Shown piece by piece: positions 27,348-36,223 of a stretch of 64,000 bases of DNA. The translations under genes and the position numbers were made by a program. Position 1 is the stretch's first letter. The number at the start of each line of letters is the position of its first letter. The notes under the pieces were generated by a model, which was not told where the DNA came from, made no database searches, and worked only from the letters and a program-made list of their open reading frames with translations. Origin of the DNA: Pseudomonadota bacterium (GTDB taxonomy: Bacteria; Pseudomonadota; Gammaproteobacteria; Xanthomonadales; Xanthomonadaceae); contig JAEZYE010000060.1 in assembly GCA_023419315.1 (NCBI GenBank), positions 1 through 64,000 on the forward strand, read 5' to 3'.

Positions 27348-29006
27348 TCAAGGCGCAATCCGGCGCTTGAGTGCGCGTGTCACAGGACGCGGAAGATTCG
27401 GCAGCGAACGCAGGATCCACGGCAGCATCCGGCGCTTGGCGCCGCTCAGGGATTCAGGAATCACCGCTTCGATCAGGTGCGGACCCGGCATCGCGAAGGC
27501 GTACTCCATCGCCTGCACCAGCGCTTCGGCGGTGTCCACGCGCACGCCGTGAACGCCCATGCCGCGCGCAATCTGCGCGAAGTCCAGCACGGGGCCACGC
27601 AAATCCAGTTGCGACTTCGCCTTCGGGCCGATGGTGTCCGCGCCGACGCGCTCCAGTTCGACGTTCAACACCGAATACGACGCGTTGTTGAAGATGATCG
27701 TGGTGACGTCGAGTTGCTCGCGCGCCATCGTCCACAGCGCTTGCACGGTGTACATCGAACTGCCGTCACCGACCAGCGCCAGCACCGGCCGCTTCGGGCA
27801 GGCGATCGCCGCACCGATGGCGTTCGGCAACCCCTGTCCGATCGCGCCGCCGGTCAGCGTGAGCACGTCGTGGCGCGGAGCGCCCGCTGTCATCACCGAC
27901 AGCATCAAGCCGGAGGTGATGGCTTCATCGACCAGAATGGCGTTCTCCGGCAGCAGGTGGCCGACGGCCTTGCACACCTTTTCCGCCGTCAGCCGCCCGC
28001 GCGGTCGCGCAGGACGTTGTGCCGGTTGCAACGCGGGAACGGCATCACCGGCGCCGAGCGCGGCGACCAGCTTCTCCAGACTGCCGGCCGCGTCCTGCGC
28101 GGCATCGGCGAGGACGTGCAAGCGGCACGATTCCGGAAGCAGATCGCTCTTCCGGCCGGGGTACGCGAAGAACGAGACCGGCGATTTGGAATCCACCAGC
28201 ACCAGATGTTCGATGTCCGCCAACTGCACGCCGGCCAGTTCGGCCAGATAGGCAATGCGTTCGACCGCGGGCAGACCCGCACCGCGCTGCAGCCGGGTCG
28301 GGAAGGTTTCGGCGAACAGCACCACGCCGTTGTTCGCCGCCAACCGCGCCGCCGCAAGCAATGCCGGTTCCCGCAATGCACGCCCGCCAAGCAGCAGCGC
28401 GGTCTTTTCGCCGGAACGGATGGCCGAGGCGATGGCCTGAACGGTGGCGTCGTCCGCAACGGGCGGTGCGGGCATCGGCGCCGGGGAGCAGGGCACGCCG
28501 CCCTCGCTCCAGGAAACATCCGCCGGCAGGATCAATGTCGCCACCTGGCCGGGCAATCCGCGTGCGATCGCAATGCCTTCGACTGCATCGCGGCACAGCT
28601 CGGCCGTGCTGCGCGAAGTGCGTACGAAACCCGGCGAGACATTGCGCGCCACGGTTTCGATATCCGACTGCAACTGCGCGTCGTACTTGACGTGATGGGT
28701 GGCGTGGTCGCCGACGATGTTGAACACCGGCACCTTGCCCTTGCGCGCGTTGTGCAGGTTGGCCAGGCCATTGCCCAGCCCGCAGCCCAGATGCAGCAGC
28801 GTGGCGGCGGGCTTGTCGGCCATGCGTGCGTAGCCATCGGCGGCGCCGGTCGCCACGCCTTCGAACAGCGCAAGCACCGCGCGCATCCGGGGTTCACCGT
28901 CCAGCGCGGCGACGAAGTGCATCTCGCTGGTGCCGGGATTGGTGAAGCAGACATCGATGCCGGCATCGACCAGCGTTTTCATCAGGGCTTGCGCGCCATT
29001 GGGCAT
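27348..29006 (-). CDS. TPP-dependent enzyme, acetolactate synthase-like
   Basis: A 552-residue member of the TPP decarboxylase/acetolactate synthase superfamily. It has an N-terminal PYR domain with catalytic Glu (ALFEGVATGAADGYARM, about E49), a middle domain and a C-terminal PP domain with the TPP/Mg motif VGDGSSMYTVQALWT...IIFNN (about residues 415-450). It lacks the ilvB FAD and quinone signatures, so a role in valine synthesis is doubtful. It resembles benzoylformate or phosphonopyruvate decarboxylase-like proteins annotated as acetolactate synthase large subunit. It lies 49 bases after the FAD dehydrogenase gene in the same direction, so the pair is likely one catabolic operon. Substrate is unknown. 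Confidence 0.75.
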   Translation of the reverse strand: MPNGAQALMKTLVDAGIDVCFTNPGTSEMHFVAALDGEPRMRAVLALFEGVATGAADGYARMADKPAATLLHLGCGLGNGLANLHNARKGKVPVFNIVGDHATHHVKYDAQLQSDIETVARNVSPGFVRTSRSTAELCRDAVEGIAIARGLPGQVATLILPADVSWSEGGVPCSPAPMPAPPVADDATVQAIASAIRSGEKTALLLGGRALREPALLAAARLAANNGVVLFAETFPTRLQRGAGLPAVERIAYLAELAGVQLADIEHLVLVDSKSPVSFFAYPGRKSDLLPESCRLHVLADAAQDAAGSLEKLVAALGAGDAVPALQPAQRPARPRGRLTAEKVCKAVGHLLPENAILVDEAITSGLMLSVMTAGAPRHDVLTLTGGAIGQGLPNAIGAAIACPKRPVLALVGDGSSMYTVQALWTMAREQLDVTTIIFNNASYSVLNVELERVGADTIGPKAKSQLDLRGPVLDFAQIARGMGVHGVRVDTAEALVQAMEYAFAMPGPHLIEAVIPESLSGAKRRMLPWILRSLPNLPRPVTRALKRRIAP

Positions 29007-29055
29007 GGGACTCTCCGATCTCCAATCCGGTTCGAAACAGAAAGGGCGTGCGGGC

Positions 29056-30669
29056 TCAGCGCCCGGCGGTCAGTGAACGTGCCGCGGCGCGGGCGGTCAT
29101 GATGCAACCCGGCAGGAACGTACCTTCCAGTGAACGCTTGCCGCTTGCGCCACCGCCGCCGAATCCCGCGGCTTCACCGACGCAGTACAGGCCGTCGATG
29201 GGGCGGTCGCCGGCATCCAGCACGCGGCTCTGCAGATCGGTCCGCAAACCGCCCAGGCTCTTGCGCGTGATCAACTGCAACTGGATGGCGATGTACGGCC
29301 CCGCGCCGGATTTCTGCAGCGGCTCCGGTTTGCAGGTGCGCAGGCGATCCGGGCCCCACTGGCGTGCATGCACGATGCGACGCAGTTGGTCATCGTTGTG
29401 CAGCCGATCGCCGAGCGCGAAATTGGCGTCGAAGGCGTCGGCGGTGGCCTGGAGCGTGGCGGCGTCCACGTCGTGCGAACAGGTCAACGCGTTCATCTTT
29501 TCGGCCAGCGCTGGCAGGCTGTCGGCGACGAGGAAGTGCCGACTCTCGCGTTCCATGCGATCCACCAGTGCGCGGTTGCCGAACAGGATTTCCCGCAGGA
29601 ACGACAACTTGCGTTTATCGCGGATGCTGGGGTTGTGTTCGGCGCCGGAAATCGCGAATTCCTTCAGCGCGATGCGGCGGTTGAGCAGGTGCCATGTCCA
29701 CGGCTTTTCCTGGCGCGCGATGCGCTGGCACAGGCCATGGGTGTCGAAACCGGTCATCAGCGGCTCCGGTCCGATGCGTGCCCCGCGATGATCCAGCCAC
29801 AGCGCCGACTTGCACGGAATGGTGGAAAGCCCGTGGCCTTCGAAATGCGGAAACGGATGCGGGAAGCCCGCCGCGTAATTCCACATCTCGCTGGCGTGGG
29901 TGATGCGGCCGCCGAGTGTGTCGGCCACCTCGTGATGCAGGCGGCCGTCGGCGAACGGATGCGCACCGTTGAGCATCGCCGCCGGCAACGGACAGGTCGA
30001 AGGCCAGTTCGCACGGCATTCTTCATGGCCGCCGTTGATGCCGCCCATGGCGAGCACGACGCTGTCGGCGCGCACGCGCACATCCTCGCCGTTGCTTTCG
30101 TCGATGGCGTGCACGCCTGCCAGTCGGCCGGCCGCGCGTTCCAGCCCGATCACGCGGTGCCGGTGCAGCAGACGCAGGCGGCCCGCCTGATCCGCGCGTT
30201 GCAGTGCCGCGATCATGCAGCGCACGAGTTCGCGCGAGGTGCCCCACAGCACGTGATAGCGCGGCAGGCTGTTGCCGTCGCCCTGCATGCCGCGCTCGAC
30301 CCAGTTCACCGAAGGCAGGAACGAAAGCCCTTCGTTGCGCAGCCAGTCGTACACCGCACTGCGCGAATGCTCCACGTAATGCCGCGCCCATTGCATCGGC
30401 CAGGTGTCGTCCGGATCCAGTTCGCCGAATCGGACCCAGTCCTGCAACGCGCGCTCCGGCGTGTCCGGAATCTTCATCCGCGCCTGCAACGGCGTGCCGA
30501 CCAGCGCCATCCCGCCGAACGCCCACAGCGCCAGCCCGCCGAAGCGTTCGCGCGTATCGCGATCCACCAGCGCCACACTGCGGCCCGCGCGGAGCAGATC
30601 CAGTGCCGTCACGATGCCGGCGAGGCCGCCGCCCACAATCACCACATCCGATGAAACCAGCCGTGCCAT
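29056..30669 (-). CDS. FAD-binding dehydrogenase (KstD/fumarate reductase family)
   Basis: A 537-residue flavoprotein with an N-terminal Rossmann FAD motif VVIVGGGLAGIVTALDLLRAG and a C-terminal FAD segment GLYCVGEAAGFGGGGASGKRSLEG...PGCIMTAR. This is the arrangement of the FAD_binding_2 family (3-ketosteroid dehydrogenase, flavocytochrome c). The subgroup is the long FAD-binding dehydrogenase of unknown substrate. The ATG at 30669 follows GGGAGGGG; the TTG three bases earlier is less likely. It is divergent from an AraC regulator, with tandem repeats in between, and precedes the TPP enzyme. Confidence 0.8.
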   Translation of the reverse strand: MARLVSSDVVIVGGGLAGIVTALDLLRAGRSVALVDRDTRERFGGLALWAFGGMALVGTPLQARMKIPDTPERALQDWVRFGELDPDDTWPMQWARHYVEHSRSAVYDWLRNEGLSFLPSVNWVERGMQGDGNSLPRYHVLWGTSRELVRCMIAALQRADQAGRLRLLHRHRVIGLERAAGRLAGVHAIDESNGEDVRVRADSVVLAMGGINGGHEECRANWPSTCPLPAAMLNGAHPFADGRLHHEVADTLGGRITHASEMWNYAAGFPHPFPHFEGHGLSTIPCKSALWLDHRGARIGPEPLMTGFDTHGLCQRIARQEKPWTWHLLNRRIALKEFAISGAEHNPSIRDKRKLSFLREILFGNRALVDRMERESRHFLVADSLPALAEKMNALTCSHDVDAATLQATADAFDANFALGDRLHNDDQLRRIVHARQWGPDRLRTCKPEPLQKSGAGPYIAIQLQLITRKSLGGLRTDLQSRVLDAGDRPIDGLYCVGEAAGFGGGGASGKRSLEGTFLPGCIMTARAAARSLTAGR

Positions 30670-30737
30670 CAAGCTTCCCCTCCCGGAAGGTTGCGCATTG
30701 CAAGCGCCGTAGATACACGGCTACGATGCGCTGCCGA

Positions 30738-30777
30738 TTGACTTGAAAGGCCAGTCCGCTTGACTTTGGAGGCCAGT
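30738..30777 (+). repeat. Tandem 18-base repeat, candidate AraC operator
   Basis: Two copies of TTGACTT-N3-AGGCCAGT-like sequence (30738-30755 and 30760-30777) match at 15 of 18 positions. Their starts are 22 bases apart, two turns of the helix. Direct repeats at this spacing are what AraC-type dimers bind. The right copy ends 6 bases before the regulator ATG at 30784, so it could repress its own gene while activating the divergent operon. Confidence 0.6.
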
Positions 30778-30783
30778 GTTTCG

Positions 30784-31776
30784 ATGGGCTGGGTGAACGC
30801 GGTGCTCGCTTCGGCCCAGCGACAGGGCCTGCAGGCCGAGCGCCTGCTGGCCGATGCCGGCATCCCGGCCCAGGCGGTTGCCTGGGAACGCTGGCCGATC
30901 GACTTCATCACCCGGCTCTGGCACGCCGCCGAACGTGGCAGCGGCGATTCCGGTTTCGGCTTGAAGACCGGCGCCCGCATCAGCCCGTCCAGCATCCACG
31001 TCATCGGTTTCGCGCTGCAGTCGGCGGCGACGTTGCGCGAAGCGATCGGCGTGCTGCAGAAATTCCAGAGCCTGATCTCCGACGGCGGACGCTTCCAGAT
31101 GCTGGAGAACGACACCGACACCTGGCTTGTCTATCACCCGCGGCAGGGCCAACTGGCCTTCAGTCCGCACCAGATCGAAGCCGTGCTTGCCGCCGTGATC
31201 ACGCTGGGTGGCTGGGTGAAGGGCGCCGCCATCCGACCGCGGCGCGTGCAGTTCAGTGAATCGCGGCTCGGGCCGTTGACCGGATATCGCGACGCCTTCG
31301 GCTGCGCGGTGGAATTCGAGCAGGCGTTCAGCGGCATGCTGCTGGAGAACGCCGTGCTGGACAGCCCGCTTCCGCAGGCCGATCCGCAGTTCGCACAGGT
31401 GCACGTGCAATACGCGGCGGCGCGACTGGCCGCACTGGATCACCCGGAACTTTCGACTGCCGATCTGCGCGAATGGATTGTCCATCGCATGGATCGGCAC
31501 GCACCGCGCCGCGCGCAGGCCGCGCAGGCGCTCGGCATCAGCGAACGCACGCTGGCGCGGCGATTGCGCGAACAAGGCCAGACCTTCGAAGGCCTGATCG
31601 ACGACGTACGGCGCGAACTCGCACTGCAGGCGATGCGCGACCCAGAGCGTGCCGTTGCCGACATCGCGCAATCACTGGGCTTCGCCGAAGCCAGCACCTT
31701 CCACCGCGCCTTCCAGCGCTGGACGGCGATGACGCCCGGTGCATGGCGCAAGCGGGGCAGGGCGGAACCGCAGTGA
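30784..31776 (+). CDS. AraC-family transcription regulator
   Basis: A regulator of 330 residues from the ATG at 30784 (an upstream TTG at 30760 would give 338). The N-terminal half matches the arabinose-binding-like domain of OruR/ArgR-type AraC proteins (PSSIHVIGFALQSAATLREAI, about residues 80-100). The C-terminal half has the two HTHs of AraC (QAAQALGISERTLARRLREQG and VADIAQSLGFAEASTFHRAFQRW). GGAGG lies 11 bases before 30784, and the second operator repeat covers the TTG, which favours the later start. It probably controls the divergent FAD dehydrogenase/TPP enzyme genes. Confidence 0.85.
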   Translation: MGWVNAVLASAQRQGLQAERLLADAGIPAQAVAWERWPIDFITRLWHAAERGSGDSGFGLKTGARISPSSIHVIGFALQSAATLREAIGVLQKFQSLISDGGRFQMLENDTDTWLVYHPRQGQLAFSPHQIEAVLAAVITLGGWVKGAAIRPRRVQFSESRLGPLTGYRDAFGCAVEFEQAFSGMLLENAVLDSPLPQADPQFAQVHVQYAAARLAALDHPELSTADLREWIVHRMDRHAPRRAQAAQALGISERTLARRLREQGQTFEGLIDDVRRELALQAMRDPERAVADIAQSLGFAEASTFHRAFQRWTAMTPGAWRKRGRAEPQ

Positions 31777-31814
31777 GGTGAGCCGCGCGGCGTCACGCGG
31801 CAGACGCCATTCGC

Positions 31815-32330
31815 TTACGCCGGCAGATTCGAGCGGATGCGATCCGCCGTCTCGATCAACTGCCGCGCTGGAACCTGCACGCGCTGGCGGCGCTGCGCAT
31901 CACCTGCCGGATCATGCGCGGCGCCTTTCACTCGCCCCGCGCCGTCGAACGTGGCGAGTTGCGGCGGGCCGATGCCCCAGTCGCTGCCCGGTTGCCGTGG
32001 CACGACGTGGAAATGGAAGTGCGGGGTTTCCTGTCCGCTGTAGACGCCATTGTTCTGGAACGTCAGGATGCCGAGCGGACGAAACGCGTTGACCAGCGCT
32101 TCCGCGACCCGCTTGGCCGATGCCATGACGGCGCTGCATTCCGCATCCGAGAGATCCAGCAGCGTCGCCACATGCCGGCGCGTGATGACACAGCACTGGC
32201 CGACCTCGAACTGCCACGGATTGATCACCGTCAGCGTGTGTTCGCCTTCTTCGATGATGGCCCAGCGTTCCTGGCGACCGGCCATGCCTTCGCACAGGTC
32301 GCAGGGGTCTCTGACGGGAAGCTCGATCAT
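31815..32330 (-). CDS. HIT family nucleotide hydrolase
   Basis: A 171-residue protein with the histidine triad HFHFHVV (H104, H106, H108) that gives the superfamily its name, and an N-terminal CDLC pair that may bind zinc. HIT proteins hydrolyse or transfer nucleotidyl groups from dinucleotides or aminoacyl-AMP. The length fits a HIT domain plus a short C-terminal extension. The start is set at the ATG at 32330 with GGAG upstream; an in-frame extension to 32564 shows no conservation. It converges on the araC-like gene. Confidence 0.85.
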   Translation of the reverse strand: MIELPVRDPCDLCEGMAGRQERWAIIEEGEHTLTVINPWQFEVGQCCVITRRHVATLLDLSDAECSAVMASAKRVAEALVNAFRPLGILTFQNNGVYSGQETPHFHFHVVPRQPGSDWGIGPPQLATFDGAGRVKGAAHDPAGDAQRRQRVQVPARQLIETADRIRSNLPA

Positions 32331-32635
32331 GCATTGCTCCAATCGTATGGGCGGTTTGAATCCAGGCGCCGCGTTGCGATGTCGATGCGGGCGGGCCCGG
32401 GTGGTCGGCATGCTACCGCCCGCATCGTCCGGTCTTGCGGGCCGGGGTTGCACCGGCAATCCGCGGCAAACGGTGCAGCGCGACGTACCTGCCTGGCGAT
32501 GGACGTTCGTGGTGGGATTCCATCGCGGCATCGATCCGCGTACAGAAAATTTACTGGGAAACATCGAGCAAAAGTTCGTATTTCACACGCGCAGCCCGCA
32601 CCTATGATGAGCCTCGAACTGATGAGGTGAACCCG

Positions 32636-33472
32636 ATGGATTGCAAACGTGTTGTCCTGGCCTGTGCGTGTGCCGCTTCCCTGGTGGCCTGCGCCGGCGG
32701 CGCGGGCGAAGTGAAGCCGACATCGCCCGCGGCCGTCGCCCCGGTGCCGGAATACATGCCCGGCGTTCCCGCCGGATATCTCGGCAAGGCATTGCCCGAC
32801 AGTCTGGTGCTGGTGCCGCCGCCGCCGGCCGCAGGCTCACCTGCGTTCGCGCAGGACGAGGCGATGCACGCGGCTGCGCAGGCCGTGCGCAACGGCCCGC
32901 GTGGCGCGCTGGCGACCGCCGATGCGAACCTGGATTTTCCGCAGGCAGCGGCCCAGTTCGAATGTGCCCTGGGCAGATCCATCAGCAAGGAAACAACGCC
33001 GCGCCTTTACCTGCTGATGCAGCGCACGATGGTCGATGCCGGCATCGCCACATCCCGCGCCAAGGAGCACTACCAGCGTGCCCGGCCGTTCGTCCATTAC
33101 AAGGAATCCATGTGCACGCCCGACGAAGACGCGGATCTGCGCGCGGACGGTTCCTATCCCTCCGGGCACACGGCCATCGGCTGGGCGTGGGGACTGGTCC
33201 TGGCGGAGATCGCGCCGGAACGCGGCGATGCGCTGGTCAGGCGCGGTCGTGCCTTCGGTGAAAGCCGGATGGTCTGCAACGTGCACTGGCAGAGCGACAT
33301 CCTCGCCGGACGCGCCGTCGCCGCCACAGCGGTCGCGCGTCTTCATGCGAACCCGACGTTCACCGCGGATCTGGCCGCGGCGCGTGCCGAGCTCGCCAAC
33401 GCTGCGGTTCCCGATGCCGCGCGATGCGCGAGCGAGGCGTCGTTGCTGGAGCCTTTGCCGGGCAGCCTGTGA
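32636..33472 (+). CDS. Class A acid phosphatase (PAP2 superfamily), lipoprotein
   Basis: A 278-residue periplasmic phosphatase. The three active-site motifs are complete: KEHYQRARPF, SYPSGHTAIGW and SRMVCNVHWQSDILAG. Together they match the KX6RP-PSGH-SRX5HX3D signature of PhoN/PhoC class A phosphatases, where the first His is the acceptor. The N-terminus MDCKRVVLACACAASLVACAG has a lipobox (LVAC), so the protein may be lipid-anchored. GAGGTG precedes the ATG at 32636, which I prefer to the longer reading from 32435. A shared terminator separates it from the convergent NO reductase gene. Confidence 0.88.
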   Translation: MDCKRVVLACACAASLVACAGGAGEVKPTSPAAVAPVPEYMPGVPAGYLGKALPDSLVLVPPPPAAGSPAFAQDEAMHAAAQAVRNGPRGALATADANLDFPQAAAQFECALGRSISKETTPRLYLLMQRTMVDAGIATSRAKEHYQRARPFVHYKESMCTPDEDADLRADGSYPSGHTAIGWAWGLVLAEIAPERGDALVRRGRAFGESRMVCNVHWQSDILAGRAVAATAVARLHANPTFTADLAAARAELANAAVPDAARCASEASLLEPLPGSL

Positions 33473-33523
33473 GCCGATGGCGCCACACGCCGCCATGGAC
33501 CGGGCGTCATCGACCGGACAGAA

Positions 33524-33551
33524 AGAAGCCCGCGCAAGCGGGCTTCTCTTT
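33524..33551 (+). terminator. Bidirectional rho-independent terminator
   Basis: A 10-base stem AGAAGCCCGC/GCGGGCTTCT with a GCAA tetraloop (33534-33537). CTTTG follows on the plus strand and TTTCTG on the minus strand. It serves the acid phosphatase and the convergent nitric oxide reductase. Confidence 0.85.
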
Positions 33552-33580
33552 GAAGCTTCGGCGCGAAGCCGTCGTTCGCG

Positions 33581-35872
33581 TCAGGGCATCGGCTTCTTCG
33601 GTCCCACCCAGAGGCGGAACACGAACCACGCCAGCGCGAGTGCGCCGACGCTGAAGATGGTGTCGCCCGGGACGCGCATCCACACCAGCATGTCGACGAT
33701 GGGCTTCTGCATGAACTCGGCCGAGCGCGCGTAGTGGTAGCCGTGTTCGATGGCGGCGAGCAGCTGCATCGTGCCCAGCGGCAACAGCGTGAGCAGCGCC
33801 ATCAGCGCCAGACCGATGTTGAGACACCAGAACGCAGTGCGCAGCGCGCCGGTATGCCAGTACACCTGAGCGCGCAGCCCGCGCATGCAGAACAGCACCA
33901 GCGCGATGCCGAGCATGCCGTACACGCCGAACAGCGCCGTGTGTCCGTGCAGCGGCGTCAGGTTGAGGCCCTGCATGAAGTACAGCGACAGCGGCGGATT
34001 GATCAGGAAGCCGAACAGGCCGGCGCCGACCAGGTTCCAGAACGACACCGCGATGAAGAACAGGATCGGCCAGCGATAGCGTTCCATCCACGGCGTCGCC
34101 TGTCCCATGCGCCAGGTGTGGTAGGCCTCGAAGCCGATATAGGCCAGCGGCACCACTTCCAGCGCGCTGAAACTCGCACCCAGCGCGACGACCGCCGTCG
34201 GCGTGCCGACGAAGTACAGATGATGCAACGTGCCCAGCACGCCACCGGCCATGAAAATCACCGTGGCGAACAGCACGGCGGTCGACGCGGACTTCGCGCC
34301 CACCAGGCCCAGCCGGACGAAGATCAGCGCCATCACCGCGGCGGCGAAGACTTCGAAGAAGCCTTCCACCCACAAATGGACCAGCCACCAGCGCCAGTAC
34401 TCGACTTCCGAAATATGCGTGTGCTCACCCCACATCAGCGCCGAGGCGAAGAACAGGCCGATGCAGACGGTGGACAGGAACAGCAGGCCGACAATCGTGC
34501 GCGTGTCCGAACTCGGCCCGCGCAACACCGGCCACAACGCGCGCCCGACCAGCGTCAGCCACAGCAGCAGGCCGATGAACAGGTACCACTGCCAGAAGCG
34601 GCCCATGTCGGCGTATTCCCAACCCTGATGGCCGAACCAGAAGTTGTTTTCCAGGCCGAGCTTCTGCATCACCGCCAGCCACTGGCCGGCGAAGGAACCG
34701 ACGACGATGATCAGCAGGCTGACGAACAGGAAGTTGACGCCGAAGCGCTGGAACTTCGGCTCGTGACCGGATAGCGCGGGCGCGATGTAGAGGCCCGTGG
34801 CCAGCCATGCGACTGCAATCCACAACACCGCCAGCTGCGTGTGCCAGGTGCGGGTGATGGAGTAGGGCAGCACATCGGACAGCGCATAACCATAGGCTTC
34901 CTGGCCTTCGACCTGGTAATGCGCGGTGATCGCGCCGAGCAGGATCTGCACGAGGAACAACACCAGCACCACCCAGAAATACTTGGCGGTGGCGCGCATC
35001 GAAGGCGTGATCACCAGTGCGGCGAGCGGATCGGTCTTCGGCAGCACCGGCACATCATCGTCGTGGGTGCGCGCGTGGTGCCAGCCGAGCAGGGCGATGC
35101 CGGCGATCAGGAACAGCACGCTGAACGCCGACCAGACCCACAGCGACGGTGGCGGCCGATTGGCGATCAGCGGTTCGCTCGGCCAGTTGTTCGTATAGGT
35201 GACGCGCTGCGGCGCGACGCCCGCCTGCTCCGGCGTTAGCGTGTCGCCCTGCGCGGCCGGGCGCTCGGTGCCGGCCGCCCATGCCGTCCACCAGAAAAAT
35301 GCGGTGAGCGCGCGGCGATGTTCCGCGTCCGGAACGGTGTTGTTGCGCATCGCATAGGCTTCGCGCAACTCGGCGGTGTCCGCGCTGTCGCCGAACAGCC
35401 TTTCGTAATGCGCAGCCACTTCGCGCGCGGCGGCGACGCGATCGGTGGGCAGGCGGATCGTTTTCGTCGCCGCGTCGTAGGTGTTCTCGCGCATCACCCG
35501 TTCGAGCCGTGCGCGCAGCATGCCTTGCTGCTCGGCAGGCAGTGCGCGATAGGAATCGGCGCCCTGCGCACGCGCCCACGCATCCAGCACGGCCATGGCT
35601 TCGCGATGCAGCCAGTCGGCGCTCCAGTCCGGCGCGACATAGCCGCCGTGGCCCCAGATCGAACCCAGTTGCATGCCACCGATGGATTGCCAGACCTGCC
35701 GTCCTTTTTCGATGTCCGCGCGCGTGTAGACCACATCGCCGCCATCGGATACGACCTGCTCCGGTACCGGCGGCGCGGCCCGGAAGATTTCCGTGCCTGC
35801 CCACAGCAGCACGGCGAATGAAGTGATCAACAAGGCCGCAAGGCCCGTCCATAACTTGCGCGTGGCACTCAT
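33581..35872 (-). CDS. norB: Quinol-dependent nitric oxide reductase (qNOR)
   Basis: A 763-residue single-subunit NO reductase (NorZ type) of the haem-copper oxidase superfamily. It reduces 2 NO to N2O with quinol electrons. An N-terminal NorC-like extension (about residues 1-220, with DIEKGRQVWQSIGGMQLGSIWGHGGYVAPDW) is fused to the 12-helix NorB core. The core keeps metal-site blocks such as WVHLWVEGFFEVF and HGHTALFGVYGMLG. No haem c motif is present, as expected for qNOR. GGGAGG precedes the ATG. No nirS or nirK gene is in the window, so detoxification of NO is as likely as denitrification. No FNR box is visible upstream. Confidence 0.92.
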   Translation of the reverse strand: MSATRKLWTGLAALLITSFAVLLWAGTEIFRAAPPVPEQVVSDGGDVVYTRADIEKGRQVWQSIGGMQLGSIWGHGGYVAPDWSADWLHREAMAVLDAWARAQGADSYRALPAEQQGMLRARLERVMRENTYDAATKTIRLPTDRVAAAREVAAHYERLFGDSADTAELREAYAMRNNTVPDAEHRRALTAFFWWTAWAAGTERPAAQGDTLTPEQAGVAPQRVTYTNNWPSEPLIANRPPPSLWVWSAFSVLFLIAGIALLGWHHARTHDDDVPVLPKTDPLAALVITPSMRATAKYFWVVLVLFLVQILLGAITAHYQVEGQEAYGYALSDVLPYSITRTWHTQLAVLWIAVAWLATGLYIAPALSGHEPKFQRFGVNFLFVSLLIIVVGSFAGQWLAVMQKLGLENNFWFGHQGWEYADMGRFWQWYLFIGLLLWLTLVGRALWPVLRGPSSDTRTIVGLLFLSTVCIGLFFASALMWGEHTHISEVEYWRWWLVHLWVEGFFEVFAAAVMALIFVRLGLVGAKSASTAVLFATVIFMAGGVLGTLHHLYFVGTPTAVVALGASFSALEVVPLAYIGFEAYHTWRMGQATPWMERYRWPILFFIAVSFWNLVGAGLFGFLINPPLSLYFMQGLNLTPLHGHTALFGVYGMLGIALVLFCMRGLRAQVYWHTGALRTAFWCLNIGLALMALLTLLPLGTMQLLAAIEHGYHYARSAEFMQKPIVDMLVWMRVPGDTIFSVGALALAWFVFRLWVGPKKPMP

Positions 35873-36182
35873 CGAACTTCCCTCCCGAAGTGGCGACTGT
35901 TGAACCGCCGCCGATGGTGCCGGGCGGCCGTAAAGTCGCCGTGAATCCGTGGCGTCCGCGCTGGCCGCGGATGCCCCTGCGGATCATGTGAGTCGCGGCG
36001 ACGGCTATCCGAAAACCACGTCGGGTGGGTGTTTCCACCTGTGGATGGTGTGGCCGCCAAAGCCCTTCATGATGGAGGTGGTGAACCGGAACCATCGCGC
36101 CCGGGCGCCGGATCGGTGGCTCTGCGCGTCGAAATCGGCGGACGACGGCCCGCGCAGTGGCCGATGAAACGCAGCCGGCGCC
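35873..36182. other. Intergenic region upstream of norB
   Basis: About 300 bases between the katE 3' end and the norB start. It must hold the norB promoter, but I see no FNR/DNR box (TTGAT-N4-ATCAA), no good NsrR palindrome and no convincing sigma-54 element. Short open frames on the plus strand look like chance. Confidence 0.4.
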
Positions 36183-36216
36183 TCCGGCGTGCGCGTTGCG
36201 CGACGCGCACGCCGGA
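36183..36216 (-). terminator. Strong hairpin after katE
   Basis: A perfect 14-base stem (36183-36196 with 36203-36216) around a TGCGCG loop, 8 bases past the catalase stop. No T-tract follows on the minus strand, so it may stop transcription with Rho or protect the mRNA end. Confidence 0.55.
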
Positions 36217-36223
36217 CTGCGCT

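Noticed and set aside
27345..29102. A 585-codon plus-strand frame over the TPP enzyme
   Set aside because: Antisense shadow; the minus-strand product has intact TPP motifs and a ribosome binding site.
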